This document shows, piece after piece, positions 1 through 6,796 of a stretch of DNA of 10,288 bases (its first letter is position 1; every line of letters begins with the position of its first letter). A model generated the notes under the pieces. It searched no databases. It worked only from the letters and a program-made list of their open reading frames with translations, and was not told the origin of the DNA. The DNA comes from Candidatus Methanomethylophilaceae archaeon (GTDB lineage Archaea; Thermoplasmatota; Thermoplasmata; Methanomassiliicoccales; Methanomethylophilaceae): NCBI GenBank assembly GCA_017455785.1, contig JAFSYZ010000101.1:1-10288 (forward strand), written 5' to 3'. The position numbers and the translations under genes were made by a program.

Positions 1-1
1 C

Positions 2-463
2 ATCAGGATGCATGATATGCAACACCATATCATGGTTGCTTCATGTCTCCTCACCGCCTACAAGAATTGCGGAGGGGACATCGACCTAGATAAGGCGTTG
101 AGGGATGCCGAGAAGAGGGGATCATGGTTCCAACCCGGGATATGCGGTCTCTGTGGTAACTGCGGAGCAGCTGCAAGTACCGGGATCTTCTATTCCATCA
201 TCACGAAGACATCACCGCACAGTAAGGATTCATGGAGTGATACCAACATGATGACGGCATCATCACTTACCAAAGTGGCATCCATAAACGGTCCGAGATG
301 CTGTAAGAGGAACACATTCATCTCGATCTACAACGCATGTGACTACGTTGAGAAGAAACTCGGTGTGAGAATGGAACCAACGAAGGATGTGTATTGTCCG
401 TTCTCCGAAAGAAACGAGGAATGCATCGGTAAGATATGTCCGTTCCATCCGCAGGATGAATGA
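2..463 (+). CDS. DUF5714-like cysteine-rich protein, 5' end outside window
   Basis: The reading frame is open to the left edge. The first ATG in view (position 8) is probably internal, because the segment HDMQHHIMVASCLLTAYKNC looks like the interior of the DUF5714 domain as I remember it. About 151 residues are visible. Counted from that ATG there are eleven cysteines: a CxxCxxCG cluster (C46, C49, C52) followed by a small-residue run and GxFxS, then GPRCCKR (C98, C99), and a C-terminal group C130, C139, C144. Such spacing suggests a metal or iron-sulfur site, but the family has no function known to me; some relatives are attached to methyltransferase or radical SAM domains. There is no membrane segment. 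It is the only + strand gene here and converges on hypF with no bases between the two stop codons. Family call moderately sure; function unknown. Confidence 0.72.
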   Translation: MRMHDMQHHIMVASCLLTAYKNCGGDIDLDKALRDAEKRGSWFQPGICGLCGNCGAAASTGIFYSIITKTSPHSKDSWSDTNMMTASSLTKVASINGPRCCKRNTFISIYNACDYVEKKLGVRMEPTKDVYCPFSERNEECIGKICPFHPQDE

Positions 464-2629
464 TCATCCGAACCGTTTCAATGCGATGTACGCCTGACCG
501 ACAGAGATACCACCATCTCCGTTGGGGACCTTATCGTGTGTGTAGAACGTAAGGCCGCGTTGTTTGACCGCGTCTTCTACCATCTTACATATGGGTCCGT
601 TGTATGAGACGCCACCTGTCAGCCCTATGCTGTTTATACCTCTTTTCAAGGCATCGTCACAGGCGTTGTTCACCATCTCGTCGATGACAGTCTTGACGAT
701 GGAATAAGCAATATCTTCCTTTTTGGCATTTTTTGGTATGTCCTTGAAGAGATGGGCTGTCTTGATTACACCGTTCACGGTCTCGGTATCGAAGCCTTCT
801 ATCTGCTTCCCTCTTGCCAATAACGGTTCGCATTTCATCGCGGGTTCACCGTCATTTGTGCGGTGATCACATACTCCAAGTGAGTAGGACACGATATCAA
901 GGAGTCTTCCCAATGAGGATGTGGAAACGCTGTTCCTCATAATCTTCCTCATTATCTCCCCGTCCTTCTCATTAAAGATGTGGGAATCGACACCGTTGAT
1001 GCAGTCAACGGCAAACTTCAGTCTCCTGATGTCATACAATGCCTTCTCTCCGCCGATCAACGGAATGTATTCGAGATGTGCCAGACGGTCGTATCCTTTC
1101 AGATCGGAATACATCACTTCGCCTCCCCACGCCTGTCCGTCATCACCGTGTCCGGTCCCGTCCACGGACAGAACGACCGATTCCTCGATATCGTTCTCCG
1201 CCATCAATGAGGCGGCATGGCCCCAATGGTGTTGTACTTCGATTATAGGTATATTGTACCTTTCCGCTAACTCCTTTCCATATCTTCTGTTGACATACCC
1301 AGGATGGAGATCCATAGCCACTGCGGTGGGTTCACAGCCGAATAATGAGATGAATGAGTCCGTGGCTGTTCTGAGATAGTCGGCTACACCGATCCCTTCC
1401 CCATTGCCTATGTGTTGGGTGGAATACAGCCTGCCGTTGAAAGCCACAGTACCGGTCAGGTTCTCCTGTGCACCTATGCCGACCGTACATCCTTTCAGAT
1501 GTACGGGGATGAATGAAGGTATGAACCCTCTCGATTTCCTGATGAACTGTGTATTGTCCTTGTATATTCTGACGACGGAATCATCCGCACGGTTAATGAT
1601 CCTCTGGTCATGTAGCAGATACGCATCGGCACCGAGTTCCATGACATCGCTGTCATTGAGGATCATCGGCTCACCTGGTGTGTTGGCAGATGTCATGATG
1701 AGGGCATCATGATGCAGACAATCGAAGAGCAGATGGTGCATCCCGGTATATGGAAGGAACACACCTATGTTGTCCAATCCCGGTGCGATGTTCCTGCAAA
1801 CATCCTCTGATACTTTGTCAGCCAACACTATCGGTCTGTTCGGGGACGTCAGAAGTTCCTTTTCCTTGTGAGTGAGCTTAACGTAATGTCTGGCACTTTC
1901 TAAATCCCTGACCATTATAGCGAACGGTTTCTGTTCCCTGCGGTACCATTGACGAACACTATCGATGTTATCCAAGGTTGCACATATATGCATCCCTCCC
2001 CAGCTCTTCGCTATCCCTATGGAACCGGAATCGATTATCTCCGCGAACCTCGGGATTGGGTCTCCATCTATGGTCTTTCCGTCTTTGTCCACCAAACGGT
2101 ATTTCGGTCCGCAGTGGGGGCAGCAAACGGTCTGATGATGGAATCTCCTGTCCGTCATCCCTGTGTACTCCTCCCTGCAGGAATCGCACATCGGGAAGTC
2201 CTTCATCGCCGTATTAGCCCTGTCGTATGGCAACGATGAGAGGAGAGTGAACCTTGCACCGCAGTTGGTGCATGTGGTGAACGCATAACCTTTCCTCCTG
2301 CCGTTGGAACGCATCTCTTTCAGGCATTCATCGCAGACTGCTGTATCGGTGGGTATGCTGACCCCCGCACTCCTGTGATCGGATGGTACTATCGAGAATC
2401 CGTTGCATTCCGGCATCGGATGTTCGGATATCTCAATGGAATCGATCCTTGCCAACGGTGGCAGGTTCTTCAATATACCATCTTTCAGGGCATAGGCATC
2501 ATCGACATCGATCATCACCTTGGAACCGTCATTCCAGACTCTTCCGTTCAGCCCCAGAGCTGAAGCTACACGTTGTACGGTCGGTCTGAATCCGACTCCC
2601 TGGACGATTCCGTCGATTACTATCCTCAT
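464..2629 (-). CDS. hypF: Carbamoyltransferase HypF, [NiFe] hydrogenase maturation
   Basis: HypF uses carbamoyl phosphate and ATP to make a carbamoyl-adenylate and passes the carbamoyl group to the C-terminal cysteine of HypE, the source of the cyanide ligands of [NiFe] hydrogenases; it is cytoplasmic. The 721 residues match the usual length and domain order: acylphosphatase-like domain (GIVQGVGFRP, residues 7-16), zinc-finger region with four CxxC pairs (C99/C102, C120/C123, C148/C151, C170/C173), YrdC-like domain (KPFAIM, LPYTGMHHLL, MTSANTPGEP, RADDSVVR) and Kae1-like domain (HHWGH 467-471, DGTGHGDDG 490-498, GLTGGVSYN, GDGGISVGQ near the end). The ATG at 2629 begins MRIVIDGIVQGVGF, the normal N-terminus; a GTG eight codons earlier would overlap mtnP and is less likely. 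It lies 2 bases after the mtnP stop, so the two are probably cotranscribed. No other hyp gene or hydrogenase gene is in view. Two Kae1-domain motifs differ from the common form (see findings). Confidence 0.96.
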   Translation of the reverse strand: MRIVIDGIVQGVGFRPTVQRVASALGLNGRVWNDGSKVMIDVDDAYALKDGILKNLPPLARIDSIEISEHPMPECNGFSIVPSDHRSAGVSIPTDTAVCDECLKEMRSNGRRKGYAFTTCTNCGARFTLLSSLPYDRANTAMKDFPMCDSCREEYTGMTDRRFHHQTVCCPHCGPKYRLVDKDGKTIDGDPIPRFAEIIDSGSIGIAKSWGGMHICATLDNIDSVRQWYRREQKPFAIMVRDLESARHYVKLTHKEKELLTSPNRPIVLADKVSEDVCRNIAPGLDNIGVFLPYTGMHHLLFDCLHHDALIMTSANTPGEPMILNDSDVMELGADAYLLHDQRIINRADDSVVRIYKDNTQFIRKSRGFIPSFIPVHLKGCTVGIGAQENLTGTVAFNGRLYSTQHIGNGEGIGVADYLRTATDSFISLFGCEPTAVAMDLHPGYVNRRYGKELAERYNIPIIEVQHHWGHAASLMAENDIEESVVLSVDGTGHGDDGQAWGGEVMYSDLKGYDRLAHLEYIPLIGGEKALYDIRRLKFAVDCINGVDSHIFNEKDGEIMRKIMRNSVSTSSLGRLLDIVSYSLGVCDHRTNDGEPAMKCEPLLARGKQIEGFDTETVNGVIKTAHLFKDIPKNAKKEDIAYSIVKTVIDEMVNNACDDALKRGINSIGLTGGVSYNGPICKMVEDAVKQRGLTFYTHDKVPNGDGGISVGQAYIALKRFG

Positions 2630-2631
2630 GC

Positions 2632-3417
2632 TCACTTCTCTATGGCACCGCACTCGATGGCCGCGTCCTTACAGTGGCAGGGAGGCAGTTTCACAAGATC
2701 GGGAAGGGCGAGCTCAAGTATCTTGCAGATCTTGTCGAGGCATTCGGCCATCGTCTTGAGTACCATGTCGATGGTGACCGTCTCCTCCTTCCATGCATCG
2801 TAATCCGTAATCGTGGCCAATGAGCAGTAGCACATGCCCATCTCCCTTGCCAGCTGGCATTCGGGAACGGCTGTCATACCGACGATGTCGGCATAATTCT
2901 GGAACATCCTGCTCTCTGCCCTCGTGGAGAATCTCGGTCCCTCGATGCAGACATAGGTTCCTCCCATGTGATAGGGTATCTTCATCTCCTTCGCCTTGTT
3001 GTCGAAAACGGCGTTCATCTGGGGACAGAAGGGATCAGGTATGGCGATATGGACGGTCCTGTCCATGAAGAATGTGTAATCCCTCTTCTTGGTGAAATCC
3101 ACGAGCTGATCGACTATTATCAGATCCCCGGGTCTGAAATCCTCCCTCAGCGAACCTACTGCACATGGGGATACAATCATCTCCACTCCCAGCTCCTTCA
3201 GTGCGTAGATGTTCGCTCTGTACGGAACGCTTGATGGCGGGTGCTGGTGTTTGTTACCGTGTCTGGGCAGGAATGCGACCTCGACACCGTTGATCTTTCC
3301 AATCAGTATCTCGTCCGACGGTTTACCGTACGGTGTGTCCGGGAACACTTTCTTGATCAATTCGAATCTTTCCGGATTGTAGACTCCGGTACCACCTATG
3401 ATAGCGATCCTTGGCAT
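2632..3417 (-). CDS. mtnP: S-methyl-5'-thioadenosine phosphorylase (PNP/MTAP family)
   Basis: The enzyme splits methylthioadenosine with phosphate into adenine and methylthioribose 1-phosphate, recycling the by-product of polyamine and other S-adenosylmethionine-dependent routes. The protein has 261 residues, normal for the family. Visible motifs are the phosphate loop IGGTGVY (7-13), PRHG (51-54), the SPCAVGSLRE strand (83-92), EGPRFSTRAES (159-169), MTAVPECQLARE (181-192) and TDYDAW (204-209). The two Asp of DYD (205, 207) are those that recognise the 6-amino group of adenine, which favours MTAP over the methylthioinosine form found in some methanogens. A C-terminal Cys-His-Cys (247-249) resembles the CxC of archaeal MTAPII. 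The ATG at 3417 gives the family N-terminus MPRIAIIGGTG; a 67-residue extension upstream would run into feoB and is rejected. A weak TATA-like box 26 bases upstream suggests a leaderless start. Confidence 0.93.
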   Translation of the reverse strand: MPRIAIIGGTGVYNPERFELIKKVFPDTPYGKPSDEILIGKINGVEVAFLPRHGNKHQHPPSSVPYRANIYALKELGVEMIVSPCAVGSLREDFRPGDLIIVDQLVDFTKKRDYTFFMDRTVHIAIPDPFCPQMNAVFDNKAKEMKIPYHMGGTYVCIEGPRFSTRAESRMFQNYADIVGMTAVPECQLAREMGMCYCSLATITDYDAWKEETVTIDMVLKTMAECLDKICKILELALPDLVKLPPCHCKDAAIECGAIEK

Positions 3418-3439
3418 GTCCCTGATAATATGATGTGAT

Positions 3440-3446
3440 GATAAAA
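3440..3446 (-). promoter_or_regulatory. Weak TATA-like box for mtnP-hypF
   Basis: On the - strand this reads TTTTATC, centred about 26 bases before the mtnP ATG at 3417. That distance would place the transcription start at or next to the ATG, as also seen before the dtxR-type gene and the membrane protein gene. The match to an archaeal TATA consensus is poor, and mtnP could instead be read through from feoB, which ends only 68 bases upstream. Confidence 0.35.
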
Positions 3447-3474
3447 CCATATTGGATTGGATTACGCTGGTACC

Positions 3475-3490
3475 TGTGATCCGTATCACA
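3475..3490. repeat. Perfect inverted repeat at the feoB stop codon
   Basis: Arms TGTGAT (3475-3480) and ATCACA (3485-3490) are perfectly complementary around the 4-base spacer CCGT. The repeat spans the feoB stop codon (3486-3488). As RNA it would be a compact 6-base-pair hairpin. No T-run follows it directly in the feoB direction, so it is not a clear terminator. It could slow decay or processing between feoB and mtnP, or be a protein site; it may also be chance. Confidence 0.5.
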
Positions 3491-5393
3491 TTATGACGTT
3501 CAGGACGGCATTGAATATCGAACCAATGGCAACAGCCACGATTATTGTCGCCAATGAGATCTTTACGGTCTCCTTCAGACCGAGTTCCCTGTACATCGCG
3601 GTCATAGTTGCCAGACATGGCAGGTATATCGACATCACCACACCGAAAACGATGAACTGATGCGGTGTCATGAAATCAGTTATCTCGGTGATGCCCTGTG
3701 TCCCTGCCAGAATGACCAGCATACCGTAGGACATCTCCTTACGCAGTATGCCTGCGATGAAGGCGATTATCGTCACTGCCGGAAGGCCCAGTAGACCTAC
3801 GGTCAGCCAGGACATGGGATCCACGATCTCATCCAATACGCCGTACGAGACCAGCAGTTCGATTATGATGCATCCGACGATCAGCAGCGGTACTGCCAGT
3901 TTGAAGAAGTCGCTGGTCCTCATCCACATCTTGGCAAGAACATTACGCAGTCTGGGCATCTGGAGTTCCGGAAGTTCCATCGCAAGATTGGATGGCTCAT
4001 ACTTCAGTCTACTGTTCAGTACGATTCCTGAGATGGTACCTAATGCCACCAATAGTATCAACAGTACGAGGACCCAAACGAACCCTGCATATCTTCCTGT
4101 CACTCCGGTTATGGTGGCCAACTGTGCCGAACACGGTACGGCCATGCAGATGACGGTGCAGAGGATTATCCTCTCCCTCCTGGAACGGATGATCCTTGTA
4201 GATAGGATCGCAGGTACGTTACATCCGAGACCTACCATCATGGGGATGAATGCGTTCCCATGGAGTCCGATCTTGTGGAGTGTCCTGTCTAGAAGTACAA
4301 CGGCCCTTGGAAGGTATCCGGAATCCTCCAGTATGCCCAGCAGGATGTAGAACACCATGATGTATGGGATCACCAGACCCAATATCGCACTGATACCGTT
4401 GTCTATTCCCGTCATTATCGCTTCGCCCAATTCTCCGCCGATCTGCCTTCCGAAATCCGACAGAGCCGTTCCTACGATATTCTCGTAAAGCGTCTCTATA
4501 CCCTCGGCCAGCAATCCTCCCACGAATATCAGGCAGGCGAACGTCGCAACGAGGACAGCTATCAGGATGGGGATACCTGTGGACGGGTTGATGGTCATCT
4601 CGGATATCCGATCCTTACGACTCGACTTCTGTTCTGTTCTCTTGCAGACGGTCATGGCTATGATGTGTGCATCACCGTACCTGTCCCTGGCCAGGTGTAC
4701 ATTCATACCCTCTCCGTGGATGGAGGTGAACTCCTCGTTCATCTCCTCTATCCTCTTCCTGACATCATCGGACGCGGATTCGATGTAATGGCCCACGCCC
4801 TCCATCATCTTTATGGCCATGCCCCAGGTTATGGACGGGTCCATGGCCATTATCTCCTTGACATAGTTCACGATGTGTCCGTCGTATTGGACCCTGTAGT
4901 CGGAGACACGTGCCATCTTCTCGTATATGGCCTTCAAAAGGTTGTCAACACCCTCTCCGGTCCTTGCGGATACGGGAATGACAGGTATGCCGATGATCTT
5001 AGTCAGGGTATCGATATCGAAATCGAATCTCTTCAGATCGAATTTGTTCAGCACCATCATGGTGGGGAGGCCCAGTTCACAGACCTCTATCGCCAGTACG
5101 AGGCTGGATTCAAGATTGGTCGAATCTGCAACTACGGCGATCACATCGTTATTATTGTCACAGAGCATCTCCATGACGACCTTCTCGTCCTCGGAGTTGG
5201 TGGATAGGCTGTATGTTCCCGGAAGGTCGTGGACGTGCATCACCACATCTTTGTAATTGACGGTGGCCTCATCGAACTCCACGGTCGTACCGGGATAATT
5301 GGAAGTGATTACTCCAACACCGGTGAGTCTGGTGAAAAGCATGGACTTGCCTACGTTAGGCTGTCCGACCAATGCCACCTGGATGTTGGTCAT
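3486..5393 (-). CDS. feoB: Ferrous iron transport protein B
   Basis: FeoB imports Fe2+ through the cytoplasmic membrane with an N-terminal GTPase. The 635 residues are on the short side compared with the roughly 770 of E. coli but normal for many archaea. The G domain shows G1 GQPNVGKS (10-17), G2 in PGTT (34-37), G3 DLPG (56-59), G4 NKFD (116-119) and G5 SARTG (142-146), followed by a helical spacer region to about residue 265. The membrane part from about residue 272 holds roughly eight to ten hydrophobic helices and the family motifs LEDSGYLPR (355-363), GLGCNVPAI (388-396), PCSAQL (420-425), RKEM (551-554) and YLPCLATM (590-597). The ATG lies 4 bases after the stop of the regulator gene and is preceded by GGAGTGAGG inside that gene, a good ribosome site, so the two form one operon. 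No separate feoA or feoC is present. Confidence 0.97.
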   Translation of the reverse strand: MTNIQVALVGQPNVGKSMLFTRLTGVGVITSNYPGTTVEFDEATVNYKDVVMHVHDLPGTYSLSTNSEDEKVVMEMLCDNNNDVIAVVADSTNLESSLVLAIEVCELGLPTMMVLNKFDLKRFDFDIDTLTKIIGIPVIPVSARTGEGVDNLLKAIYEKMARVSDYRVQYDGHIVNYVKEIMAMDPSITWGMAIKMMEGVGHYIESASDDVRKRIEEMNEEFTSIHGEGMNVHLARDRYGDAHIIAMTVCKRTEQKSSRKDRISEMTINPSTGIPILIAVLVATFACLIFVGGLLAEGIETLYENIVGTALSDFGRQIGGELGEAIMTGIDNGISAILGLVIPYIMVFYILLGILEDSGYLPRAVVLLDRTLHKIGLHGNAFIPMMVGLGCNVPAILSTRIIRSRRERIILCTVICMAVPCSAQLATITGVTGRYAGFVWVLVLLILLVALGTISGIVLNSRLKYEPSNLAMELPELQMPRLRNVLAKMWMRTSDFFKLAVPLLIVGCIIIELLVSYGVLDEIVDPMSWLTVGLLGLPAVTIIAFIAGILRKEMSYGMLVILAGTQGITEITDFMTPHQFIVFGVVMSIYLPCLATMTAMYRELGLKETVKISLATIIVAVAIGSIFNAVLNVIM

Positions 5394-5397
5394 GACC

Positions 5398-6054
5398 TCA
5401 CTCCAGATTCACGAATATGGCCGACGCCATGTCCTTGTCGATAGCAATTGTGGCCTCACCGATCTTGATGATGCGCGCACCTTTGTCGGAGACGGACGTG
5501 GTCAATTGAATGTCCCTTCCGGGAACGAATCCCATGGAGATGAGTTTCCTGACCATCGTGCTTTCACCGGAAGACAGATGGGATATCTTTCCTTTGTCTC
5601 CTTGTCTCATCTTCGAAACGGCGATGCATTTGACAATGGTGACGGTTCCATCGTTGCATGGGTTCTTGCATGTGGTGCAGTCGGCATCAATCTTCGTACC
5701 GATCATGCGGCACATCTTGTCCGCAGTTTCCTCGGATATCGAATGCTCCACAGCACATGCCTGGTCATGTGCCTGTTCGTGGTCTATGTCTAGAACGTCG
5801 GTGAGGAACCTTTCCATTATGTGGTGCTTCCTTCTGAGCTCCCTTGCTTTCAGGACACCTTCCTCTGTAAGGCTCACTCCTCTGTATCTTTGATAATTGA
5901 CGAGTCCCTCCTTGCTCAGTATCTTCAACATCTCTGTTACGCTGGCCGGAGTCACCTGCATATAGCTGGCCAACTCGGTGGTCCTTACGGTACCAGTGCC
6001 GTCGGTAAGGCGGAGGATGTTGATCAGATAGTCCTCGCGATTGTCGTTCCTCAT
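5398..6054 (-). CDS. DtxR-family metal-dependent regulator with C-terminal FeoA domain
   Basis: A DNA-binding repressor of iron (or manganese) genes, almost certainly controlling its own operon with feoB. From the ATG at 6054 the protein has 218 residues: winged helix-turn-helix (about 1-65, with TTELASYMQVTPASVTEMLK), dimerisation and metal domain (66-125), a cysteine-rich linker, and a FeoA/SH3-like domain (about 148-218, with MGFVPGRDIQL and IAIDKDMASAIFV). Candidate metal ligands are D8, H77, E81, C100, E103 and H104; the C-x-x-E-H pattern is that of iron-type DtxR rather than manganese-type MntR, which has Glu in place of the Cys, although D8 is MntR-like. The linker carries C126, C129, C133 and C143. 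A TTG four codons upstream is an alternative start, but the ATG sits 27 bases from the TATA box centre, so the transcript is probably leaderless. Fe versus Mn specificity is inference. Confidence 0.93.
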   Translation of the reverse strand: MRNDNREDYLINILRLTDGTGTVRTTELASYMQVTPASVTEMLKILSKEGLVNYQRYRGVSLTEEGVLKARELRRKHHIMERFLTDVLDIDHEQAHDQACAVEHSISEETADKMCRMIGTKIDADCTTCKNPCNDGTVTIVKCIAVSKMRQGDKGKISHLSSGESTMVRKLISMGFVPGRDIQLTTSVSDKGARIIKIGEATIAIDKDMASAIFVNLE

Positions 6055-6076
6055 CACTGAACACAATGTTTGGCAT

Positions 6077-6085
6077 CTATTTAAG
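6077..6085 (-). promoter_or_regulatory. TATA box of the iron operon
   Basis: On the - strand this reads CTTAAATAG, centred 27 bases before the ATG at 6054. With the usual archaeal spacing, transcription would begin at or beside that ATG. No ribosome binding site is visible before the ATG, which agrees with a leaderless message. Confidence 0.7.
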
Positions 6086-6100
6086 GTATCCTAAAAATAG
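6077..6100. promoter_or_regulatory. Palindromic operator candidate over the iron operon promoter
   Basis: The + strand has the arm CTATTTAAGG (6077-6086), spacer TAT (6087-6089) and arm CCTAAAAATAG (6090-6100). The arms are complementary apart from one extra base and one mismatch next to it. The inner core, TTAAGG and CCTAA around a 3-base spacer, resembles the TTAGG...CCTAA cores of DtxR/IdeR-type operators as I remember them. The repeat covers the TATA box and the TFB recognition position, so bound repressor would block initiation. Autoregulation is inferred from position and shape only. Confidence 0.6.
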
Positions 6101-6108
6101 GTCTGGGT

Positions 6109-6141
6109 TAAAAACGGAAAAGGAGGGAGACAGAGCTCCCT
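6109..6141 (-). terminator. Hairpin and T-rich terminator of the his operon
   Basis: On the - strand, 8 bases after the stop of the PHP gene, the arms AGGGAG and CTCCCT form a 6-base-pair stem with a 6-base loop (+ strand 6124-6141). A T-rich stretch follows, including TTTT and then TTTTT (+ strand A-runs at 6118-6121 and 6110-6114). It lies just upstream of the dtxR-type promoter and separates the two operons. Confidence 0.65.
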
Positions 6142-6148
6142 ATTGTCA

Positions 6149-6796
6149 TCAGAGGCCCTTCGTGTAGAGGAAAGGTGTCCTCTGTATCGCTTCGTCGGCC
6201 TCTTCCTTAGTCATTCCTGCGCCCAATGCTACGGTGTATGCCCTCTCCTCATTCATGAGGTCGCAGTCAGCATGTGCATCGGAATCGATGACCATCTTAG
6301 CACCTACCTTCCTTGCGAGGTTGACCACATGCCCGTTGGTTATGTTGTGTCCCCTTCTGCCTGTGATCTCTATGAGCACATCGTTCTTCTTTGCGAGCTC
6401 CATCTCCTCCTCGGTGATGAAACCGGGATGTGCCAGCACATCGACATCCGGGTTCATGACGGTCTGACGGTTGGTACCCGGTTCCACAGGTTCCACGACG
6501 GTCTCACCATGGACGACGATCCATTTCGCACCGAACCTCTTGGCATCGGCTATGACCTTATCCATCTTGGATGGCGGTACATGGGTCACTTCCACTCCGG
6601 GTATGACCTTGATCTCACCGTCGGTGAGTTCGGCTGCTTTGACGACGTTCTTCACCACATGTTCGACGTTCGTCATGTCGACGTGGTCGGTTATCGCTAT
6701 GATCCTGTGGCCGAGCGTCTTCGCCGTCCTGACCAGTTCGGCAGGGATGAGCTCCCCATCGCTGAATATGCTGTGTGTATGGAGGTCTGCTCTCAT
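6149..6796 (-). CDS. PHP-domain phosphoesterase, candidate histidinol-phosphatase
   Basis: A 215-residue PHP-fold metallohydrolase. All metal-ligand motifs are visible: HTHSIFSDG (H6, H8, D13), TDH (H38), GVEV (E69), HGE (H96), AHPG (H123) and DSDAH (D171, D173, H175), so it should be active with a two- or three-metal centre. Within the PHP superfamily, HisK/HisJ-type enzymes hydrolyse histidinol phosphate, the eighth step of histidine synthesis. It is shorter than the roughly 260-280 residues of typical bacterial HisK. Its ATG overlaps the stop of hisIE in ATGA and is preceded by GGAGAG, so it is translationally coupled and is the last gene of a four-gene his operon. This context supports the histidinol-phosphatase role, but PHP proteins of this size also act on other phosphoesters, so the substrate is not settled by sequence. 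The protein is soluble, with no signal peptide. Confidence 0.9.
   Translation of the reverse strand: MRADLHTHSIFSDGELIPAELVRTAKTLGHRIIAITDHVDMTNVEHVVKNVVKAAELTDGEIKVIPGVEVTHVPPSKMDKVIADAKRFGAKWIVVHGETVVEPVEPGTNRQTVMNPDVDVLAHPGFITEEEMELAKKNDVLIEITGRRGHNITNGHVVNLARKVGAKMVIDSDAHADCDLMNEERAYTVALGAGMTKEEADEAIQRTPFLYTKGL

Noticed and set aside
921..1379. A 152-residue + strand open frame opposite hypF
   Set aside because: It lies wholly inside the conserved Kae1-like domain of hypF and resembles no protein family.
3475..3490. TGTGAT-N4-ATCACA as a CRP-type binding site
   Set aside because: The shape fits the bacterial CRP consensus, but the window looks archaeal and the site lies over the feoB stop codon, so a CRP role is unlikely.
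3418..3618. A 67-residue N-terminal extension of MtnP
   Set aside because: It would overlap the end of feoB, has no similarity to the family, and the ATG at 3417 gives the standard N-terminus.
3748..5256. Long + strand open frames opposite feoB (3748-4350, 4665-5207, 4927-5256)
   Set aside because: FeoB on the - strand has all GTPase and membrane motifs over this span; the + strand frames overlap one another and have low-complexity composition.
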